DNA from: Paracoccaceae bacterium
Lineage (GTDB): Bacteria > Pseudomonadota > Alphaproteobacteria > Rhodobacterales > Rhodobacteraceae
Direction of reading: 5' to 3'
NCBI GenBank assembly: GCA_024304875.1
Contig: JAMWZF010000072.1
Coordinates: forward strand, 1-11,341
DNA length: 11,341 bases
This document shows positions 7,435 through 11,341 of this stretch, piece after piece (the first letter of the stretch is position 1; every line of letters starts with the position of its first letter). The notes beneath the pieces are model-generated. The model saw nothing but the letters and a program-made list of their open reading frames with translations. It was not told the origin of the DNA and did no database searches. The translations under genes and the position numbers were made by a program.

Positions 7435-7581
7435 CTTCTATCCTTGCTTCACCCTGTCCGCACGGGCCGGGATAATGGGGAGTGATGCGGCAGAAGTTGG
7501 GCGATGGGAAGGGAATTCGAGTCTGGGCCCGACGTCGTTGTCGGATGAATGCAGCGGTATTTCAATGCCTTGAGATTCGGC

Positions 7582-7600
7582 CGGGCGACTGACTCGCCCG
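7582..7600 (-). terminator. Hairpin between BLUF and kinase genes
   Basis: CGGGCGA (7582-7588) pairs with TCGCCCG (7594-7600) around a 5-nt loop. On the minus strand it lies 57 nt after the BLUF stop and about 150 nt before the kinase start. No T-run follows. It could end or attenuate the BLUF transcript, or sit in the kinase leader. The rest of the 223-nt gap shows no convincing promoter. Confidence 0.3.
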
Positions 7601-7657
7601 CCCTGCACCTCGATCTGGATCGACCCCGCCATCTCGGGCCGGACTCCGGTCGGCCGC

Positions 7658-8116
7658 TTAGGCCGGTAGTGCCGCCATGATGTCACGTGTTCTGCCCGCA
7701 AAATCGTTGTACAGCGACCGGGCAAGGTGCCAAGCCGCCGGATCGTTCGCCGCGATGGCGCCGCCGGGCTTCCTTGGGTCACCAAGTGAGACCATCGCCT
7801 TGTCGGCATCGGCCCCGATCTCGTCCGGCCCTGCAAAGCCCATGGTCCAGTCCGAAAAGCTCCGATCTTCCGTCTCGTACTCGAACATGATCGTCACTGC
7901 CATGTGCCGGGGGTCCTGCTTGATCTTGTCGAACCGCCGCCTGACGGTTCCCCGCTCTCCTTCCAGGATCTGGAAGAACATGCCGTCATGACACATCAGG
8001 ACGCCCGTCACGTCCTCGCGCAGGTTGTTTCGGTTCGAGACGTCCAGGATGTCATCGAGACGGGCGGGCGTCACTTCACCGCTCGAGAGGCTGCAATAGG
8101 CAAGTTGGTAGATCAT
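7658..8116 (-). CDS. Short BLUF-domain blue-light photoreceptor
   Basis: A 152-residue protein made of one BLUF domain (about 1-95) and a C-terminal extension. Key flavin-site residues are visible: Y7 (MIYQLAYCS), N30/N31 (SNRNN), Q49 (FFQILEGE), and W90 and M92 (SDWTMGF). BLUF proteins bind FAD, and blue light rearranges the Tyr-Gln hydrogen bonds. Short ones like this usually signal through a separate partner protein. The open frame reaches 8224 through a GTG, but the extra 36 residues have no BLUF similarity, so ATG 8116 is chosen; the ribosome site before it is weak. The C-terminal part (about 95-152) has charged and helical stretches and no recognisable output domain. The downstream kinase is one candidate partner. 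Confidence 0.92.
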   Translation of the reverse strand: MIYQLAYCSLSSGEVTPARLDDILDVSNRNNLREDVTGVLMCHDGMFFQILEGERGTVRRRFDKIKQDPRHMAVTIMFEYETEDRSFSDWTMGFAGPDEIGADADKAMVSLGDPRKPGGAIAANDPAAWHLARSLYNDFAGRTRDIMAALPA

Positions 8117-8264
8117 GGTGGGATCGCCGATCGATTGAAAACGTGCTCGTGGAGAGGAAGCGCCAATCGCGGATGAGTCGCGCGAGGGTTGTATGGTCCG
8201 CCTTGATGCCGCGCACATTGACACAGATCAACCCTTACGCGACTGCGGCCAGGGAGCTCTCCAG

Positions 8265-8282
8265 GTCGTCTCGGGAGACGAC
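8265..8282 (-). terminator. Hairpin downstream of TA module 3
   Basis: GTCGTCTC (8265-8272) and GAGACGAC (8275-8282) are perfectly complementary; in practice a 7-bp stem with a 4-nt loop forms. A second, 10-bp palindrome, GTCCCGGGAC, sits at 8290-8299. Both follow the toxin stop (8356) on the minus strand by 55-90 nt and precede the BLUF gene, so they may separate the two transcripts. No T-run follows. Confidence 0.4.
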
Positions 8283-8355
8283 ATCCCCGGTCCCGGGACG
8301 CGCGAGACCGGCGTGTAGCCTGTCTCGAGGCGGGCCCGGTCCGCCGCGATCGTTC

Positions 8356-8754
8356 CTACCCGGGCCACACCCTCTCGACGCCAAAGGCATCCAGGGCCGC
8401 ATCCCTGCTGACAAGGGTCAGGCCCTCGATCTGGCTCTGCGCCGCCAGCATCCGGTCGAAGGGATCGCGATGTGCCCGGTCGAAGCCCCCTGCCCGGCTG
8501 GCGTGTTCCAGGCTGATCGGCAGCCCCCTCATCCCGAGTTCCGAGATGTAGTATCCCGGCCGCCGGCCCATGTCCTCGACCCCGGCCAGCTTTCCCAGAC
8601 GGGTCTTGGTCGCGATCTCCCAGATGGAGGCGGCGCTGACGAAGACCTCGCGATCCCCGGCGGCGATCAGTTCCGCGGCCGCCGCCGGCATCTCCCTGGT
8701 ATCCCCGACGGCGAACCAGATGAGTGCATGCGTGTCGAGCAGCAGGCCGGTCAT
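8356..8754 (-). CDS. PIN-domain toxin, TA module 3
   Basis: A 132-residue PIN toxin of the LDTHxLIW subgroup. Acidic residues of the nuclease site are all present: D7 (LLLDTHALIW), E46 (SIWEIATK), D97/D100 (HRDPFDRMLAAQ) and D118 (SRDAAL). ATG 8754 overlaps the antitoxin stop as ATGA; an in-frame GTG at 8760 is possible but has no better ribosome site. It is the closest relative in the window of the toxin at 1151, including a 56-bp block with 51 identical bases, yet it lies on the opposite strand. The predicted action is RNA cleavage held in check by the antitoxin at 8751-8972. Confidence 0.9.
   Translation of the reverse strand: MTGLLLDTHALIWFAVGDTREMPAAAAELIAAGDREVFVSAASIWEIATKTRLGKLAGVEDMGRRPGYYISELGMRGLPISLEHASRAGGFDRAHRDPFDRMLAAQSQIEGLTLVSRDAALDAFGVERVWPG
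8414..8469 (-). repeat. Inverted copy of 1427-1482
   Basis: The reverse complement of this segment matches 1427-1482 at 51 of 56 positions without gaps. It encodes the conserved RDPFDRML region of toxin 3. See the entry at 1427 for interpretation. Confidence 0.7.
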
Positions 8755-8972
8755 TCCCACGCCGCGAGTTCTTCGTCGTCCAGAGGCCCGAGCACGTCAC
8801 CCGAGACGGCCAGGTCCCGGAACCGGCCGAATGCCCGCGCCCGCCCTTCCAGGACCGGAACCAACCGCACAGCCGGCTTGCCCCGCCGGGCGATCACGAC
8901 CTCTTCGCCCGCCTGGGCGCGGAGAATGAGGTCGGACAGGGTGGTCTTCGCGGTGTGGACGTTGACTTGCAT
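8751..8972 (-). CDS. Phd/YefM-family antitoxin, TA module 3
   Basis: A 73-residue antitoxin beginning MQVNVHTAKTTLSDLILRA, with the family-typical ARRGKPAVRLVPV segment at about residues 28-40. The tail (about 45-73, ending DDEELAAWE) is acidic and aromatic, as expected for a toxin-binding region. ATG 8972 has an AGGGGG Shine-Dalgarno 7 nt upstream; a nearer upstream ATG (8977) is out of frame. Its stop overlaps the toxin start by 4 nt. The promoter before it carries a perfect 7-bp inverted repeat, fitting autorepression by antitoxin or complex. Confidence 0.89.
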   Translation of the reverse strand: MQVNVHTAKTTLSDLILRAQAGEEVVIARRGKPAVRLVPVLEGRARAFGRFRDLAVSGDVLGPLDDEELAAWE

Positions 8973-8989
8973 GGCATGGCCCCCTTTTT

Positions 8990-9027
8990 CTAGCTAGATA
9001 CTTAGCTAGGTCCTCCGGTGGTTTCAA
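8990..9027 (-). promoter_or_regulatory. Promoter and inverted-repeat operator of TA module 3
   Basis: On the minus strand TTGAAA (9027-9022) and TAAGTA (9004-8999) are 17 nt apart. CTAGCTA (8990-8996) and TAGCTAG (9003-9009) form a perfect 7-bp inverted repeat with a 6-nt centre, covering the -10 region. Read on the + strand it also contains TAGCTAG-N8-CTAG (8991-9009), the arrangement seen at 62-80 for module 1. The inverted repeat is seen; the repressor role is inferred from Phd/YefM biology. The -10 match is weak. Confidence 0.55.
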
Positions 9028-9163
9028 CGGTTCTGAGTCTGGATGAAACAGAGACGTTCCGTGTTGGTCACCATCCGGCGTCGGACGCGGTCACTGGCGT
9101 CTCTCGGATCATGGGCCCGGGTTTGCGTGGACCATCGGCCCGCAGGAGAACGCTCTATCAGAA

Positions 9164-9180
9164 GCCTTGGCGCTCAAGGC
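9164..9180 (-). terminator. Hairpin downstream of the MscS-family gene
   Basis: GCCTTG (9164-9169) and CAAGGC (9175-9180) make a perfect 6-bp stem with a 5-nt loop, 37 nt beyond the stop of the minus-strand channel gene. On that strand it is followed by TTCT, a short partial T-run. A second, bulged 10-bp pairing (9193-9203 with 9220-9229) overlaps the stop codon itself. The interval from 9028 to 9163 shows nothing else I can support. Confidence 0.4.
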
Positions 9181-9216
9181 GCGAAGGCAGCCGCCGGGAG
9201 AGCCGGGGGCCGGACC

Positions 9217-11341
9217 TCAGCTCTCCGGCACGGCGGTCGGGTCGACCTTGAGCGCCTGGGTCCGGCCCTTCTTGTCCTCTCCGAAGAACAGGGTCGTGTG
9301 CGGGAAGGGGATCTCGATGCCGCGCGCGTCGAAGACGCGCTTGACGATGCCGTTGTAGGCCCGCCCGACGCCCCATTGCTTGCCGGGGATCGTCTTGATC
9401 CGGGCCCGCAGGACCACCGCGCTGTCGCCGAACTGGTTCAGCCCGAACCATTCGAGGTCCCCCATCAGCCAGGGTCCCTGTTCGGGGTCGGCGCGCAGCT
9501 CCTCGTAGGCGTCGAACATCGCCTGTCTCACCTCCTCGATGTCCTCGCGGTAGGCGACGCCCATGTCCACGACGTAGTAGGAGAAATCGCGCATGTAGTT
9601 CGACACCGCGTCGACCGAGGAGAAGGGGATCAGGTGATAGACCCCGTGCACGTCGCGCAGGGAGACGGAGCGGATGGTCAGCTTCTCGACCACGCCCGTC
9701 ACCGGCCCGGCGGTGACCACGTCGCCCACGTTCATCGCGTTCTCGAACTGGATGAAGACGCCGGTGATCACGTCCTGCACCAGCTTCTGCGCGCCGAAGC
9801 CGATGGCGAGGCCCAGCACCCCGGCCGAGGCCAGCAGCGGCCCGATGTCGAGCCCGATCTCGGACAGGGCGAACATCAGGGTGATGATCAGCAGCACGAT
9901 GGTCAGCGCGTTGCGCAGCAGGGTCAGCAGGGTCTGTTCCCGCGCCGTGGGGGCCGAGCCGACGTCGGGGTTGAGCCGGAACTCCACCCAGGACGTCAGC
10001 GCCAGCCAGATCGCGAAGGACACCAGCACGATGGCGAGGACGGAGACCACCGTGCCGACGAAGACGAGCCCCGCGGGACCGGCCAGCCAGTCCGCCACGG
10101 CCATAAGGCCGGTGACGTCGAGGATGAAGAGCGCCAGCGCCAGGAACAGGACCCAGCGCAGCGCGGTCAGGATCTGCGGGACGAACCCGTTCAGCCGCTG
10201 TTCCAGCCGGGGCAGGGTCTGGGTCCACTTCGGGGGCAGCCGGACGCCCGCCCCGATCGCCCGGCTGAGCATCCCCGAGACGCCCACCGCCGCGAGGATC
10301 GCGATCCCGACGAGGGCCGAGACCCGCAGGACGCTGAAGACGCCGACGACCGGCTGGGTGACGGAGGTCAGCAGCACGAGGCCGAGCCAGAGCAGGGCCG
10401 CGACGTGCCATCTGCGGGCGAAGGTGGCGTAGAACCCGGTGCGCCGGGGCTCCTGCGCGATCTGCGCCTCGCCCTCGACTTGCTCGACCACGACCTCGCC
10501 GCCCTCGGGCATGCCCTCTTCGGGCGCCGGGACCGGGCTGCGCCCCTGGGCCAGCAGCCAGTCGGCCACCTCCTGCCGCCGCCGGACGGCGACCGTGCCG
10601 AGGTAGGCCACGGCCAGGAGGATCACGAGGGTCGCGACGCTGTTGCCGGCCGCGACCGAGGCATTGGCGTTCACGATCGGCACGATCAGCAGGAGGCCGT
10701 AGCCGACGATGCTGATCCCGATGTTGAGCGTCCGGTACAGCCGCCGCGCCCCCCGGTCTGCCAGCGGCAGCAGCCGGAGTTCGTGCGAGACCGGCGAGAC
10801 CGCCAGGCGGACCAGCACCTTGAGCATCTCGACCACGAAGAAGGCGTTGAGATAGAGCGACTGGCGGATCGCGATCTCTCCGTACTGGCCGATGACCGTC
10901 GCGGCGAGGGCGTAGCCGATCGCCCAGGCCAGCACGACGACGCCGGCATCGACCACGGCGGAGACGACGAAGAGGAACGTCTTGCCGGCGACGGAGCTGC
11001 GTTCGGCCCGCACGTCCATCCGGCGGAACAGCCCGCGGGCGACGACGCGCAGGGCGAGATAGGCCGCGATGGTCGAGGCGATCACCAGGAACAGGTCGCG
11101 CACCGCGTCCAGAAGGATGCCGATCTCGGCCGCGCCGACGCCGTCGAGCGCCGTCGAGGCGCCGCGCAGCGCCGCCCAGGCCGCGGCCGAGCGCGTCACG
11201 ACCGCCTGCGCCGCGTCCTGCGTCGTCGAGGCCAGACGCCGCGCGAGCGAGACGGGCGCCTCGGCCTCGGCCTCGGCCTCGGTCGGTGCGGGGGCGAGGG
11301 ACACCTCTTCGGGGGAGGCCGCATCCTCTTCCGCGGTGGCA
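9217..11341 (-). CDS. MscS-family mechanosensitive channel protein, 5' end outside window
   Basis: The visible 707 residues form a large MscS-type protein of the inner membrane. An Ala/Pro/Glu-rich start is followed by about eleven hydrophobic segments. The last is the pore helix with GLAIGFGAQKLVQDVITGVF (Q518, counting from the right edge), then the soluble beta domain (GDVVTAGPVTGVVEKLTIRS, LRDVHGVYHLIPFSS) and an alpha/beta C-terminal domain. Where small MscS channels read IPNG or IPNS this one reads IPFS. Such proteins release solutes on osmotic downshock. A GTG at 11304 could serve as a start, but the frame stays open to the window edge with plausible residues (ATAEEDAASPEE), so the gene almost certainly begins to the right, probably with a signal peptide and periplasmic domain. 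Confidence 0.92.
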   Translation of the reverse strand, partial: ATAEEDAASPEEVSLAPAPTEAEAEAEAPVSLARRLASTTQDAAQAVVTRSAAAWAALRGASTALDGVGAAEIGILLDAVRDLFLVIASTIAAYLALRVVARGLFRRMDVRAERSSVAGKTFLFVVSAVVDAGVVVLAWAIGYALAATVIGQYGEIAIRQSLYLNAFFVVEMLKVLVRLAVSPVSHELRLLPLADRGARRLYRTLNIGISIVGYGLLLIVPIVNANASVAAGNSVATLVILLAVAYLGTVAVRRRQEVADWLLAQGRSPVPAPEEGMPEGGEVVVEQVEGEAQIAQEPRRTGFYATFARRWHVAALLWLGLVLLTSVTQPVVGVFSVLRVSALVGIAILAAVGVSGMLSRAIGAGVRLPPKWTQTLPRLEQRLNGFVPQILTALRWVLFLALALFILDVTGLMAVADWLAGPAGLVFVGTVVSVLAIVLVSFAIWLALTSWVEFRLNPDVGSAPTAREQTLLTLLRNALTIVLLIITLMFALSEIGLDIGPLLASAGVLGLAIGFGAQKLVQDVITGVFIQFENAMNVGDVVTAGPVTGVVEKLTIRSVSLRDVHGVYHLIPFSSVDAVSNYMRDFSYYVVDMGVAYREDIEEVRQAMFDAYEELRADPEQGPWLMGDLEWFGLNQFGDSAVVLRARIKTIPGKQWGVGRAYNGIVKRVFDARGIEIPFPHTTLFFGEDKKGRTQALKVDPTAVPES
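11258..11281. repeat. Four tandem GCCTCG hexamers in the channel gene
   Basis: GCCTCG occurs four times in a row. On the coding (minus) strand it encodes an alternating Glu-Ala run near the visible N-terminus, upstream of the first membrane segment. A hexamer repeat changes length without breaking frame, so this low-complexity linker may vary between strains. Confidence 0.75.

Noticed and set aside
5623..7485. Long + strand ORF opposite the histidine kinase
   Set aside because: Shadow of the kinase gene, which has clear H, N, G1 and G2 boxes on the minus strand.
7438..7632. A 64-codon minus-strand ORF between BLUF and kinase, ending at the kinase ribosome site
   Set aside because: No clear Shine-Dalgarno, mixed third-position composition in its second half, and an internal hairpin; more likely leader or intergenic sequence.
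8117..8224. N-terminal extension of the BLUF protein from a GTG
   Set aside because: The BLUF fold starts at MIYQLAY; the extra 36 residues look non-coding.
9018..9251. Short + strand ORF between TA module 3 and the channel gene
   Set aside because: No ribosome site or recognisable domain, Arg/Gly-rich shadow-like composition, and it overlaps the end of the channel gene.
1..11341. CRISPR array, tRNA, rRNA, insertion sequence or phage genes
   Set aside because: No spaced identical repeats, cloverleaf-like sequence, transposase or integrase motifs were seen on either strand.

Overview
This GC-rich window (roughly 70% G+C by eye) looks like chromosome or large plasmid of an alphaproteobacterium, most plausibly in or near the Rhodobacteraceae. 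The evidence is the strong G/C bias at third codon positions, the style of the Phd/PIN toxin-antitoxin pairs, a BLUF photoreceptor and the MscS-family protein type. The taxonomic call is inference, not proof.

Layout, left to right. A hairpin at the left edge may be the terminator of a gene outside the window. Two type II toxin-antitoxin (TA) modules follow on the + strand: Phd-like antitoxin plus FitB/VapC-like PIN toxin (98-750), then a second Phd-like antitoxin plus PIN toxin (921-1546). The second toxin uses a GTG start that overlaps its antitoxin. After a 338-nt gap holding a coding-like remnant and a palindrome comes a translationally coupled pair of ABC half-transporters (1885-5597). 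Their motifs predict a heterodimeric exporter with one degenerate and one canonical ATPase site. A hairpin separates this pair from the convergent minus-strand block.

The minus-strand block, in transcription order from the right, holds an MscS-family channel protein cut by the window edge (9217-11341), a third TA module (8972-8356), a short BLUF blue-light sensor (8116-7658) and an orphan membrane histidine kinase with a 7-TM N-terminus, a PAS-like region, HisKA and HATPase domains (7434-5656).

How it fits together. The three TA modules bracket the ABC/kinase/BLUF block, and two of them, in opposite orientation, share a 56-bp stretch with 51 identities. Modules 1 and 3 share the same operator layout (TAGCTAG-N8-CTAG) over their promoters, which suggests related or cross-acting autorepression. 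The BLUF protein lies upstream of, and co-directional with, a sensor kinase that has no response regulator in view, so a light-signalling link is possible but unproven. I see no CRISPR array, rRNA, tRNA, transposase or integrase. I found no clearly new system; the best leads are the shared TA operators, the Asp-to-Asn change in the first PIN toxin, and the BLUF/7TM-kinase pairing.
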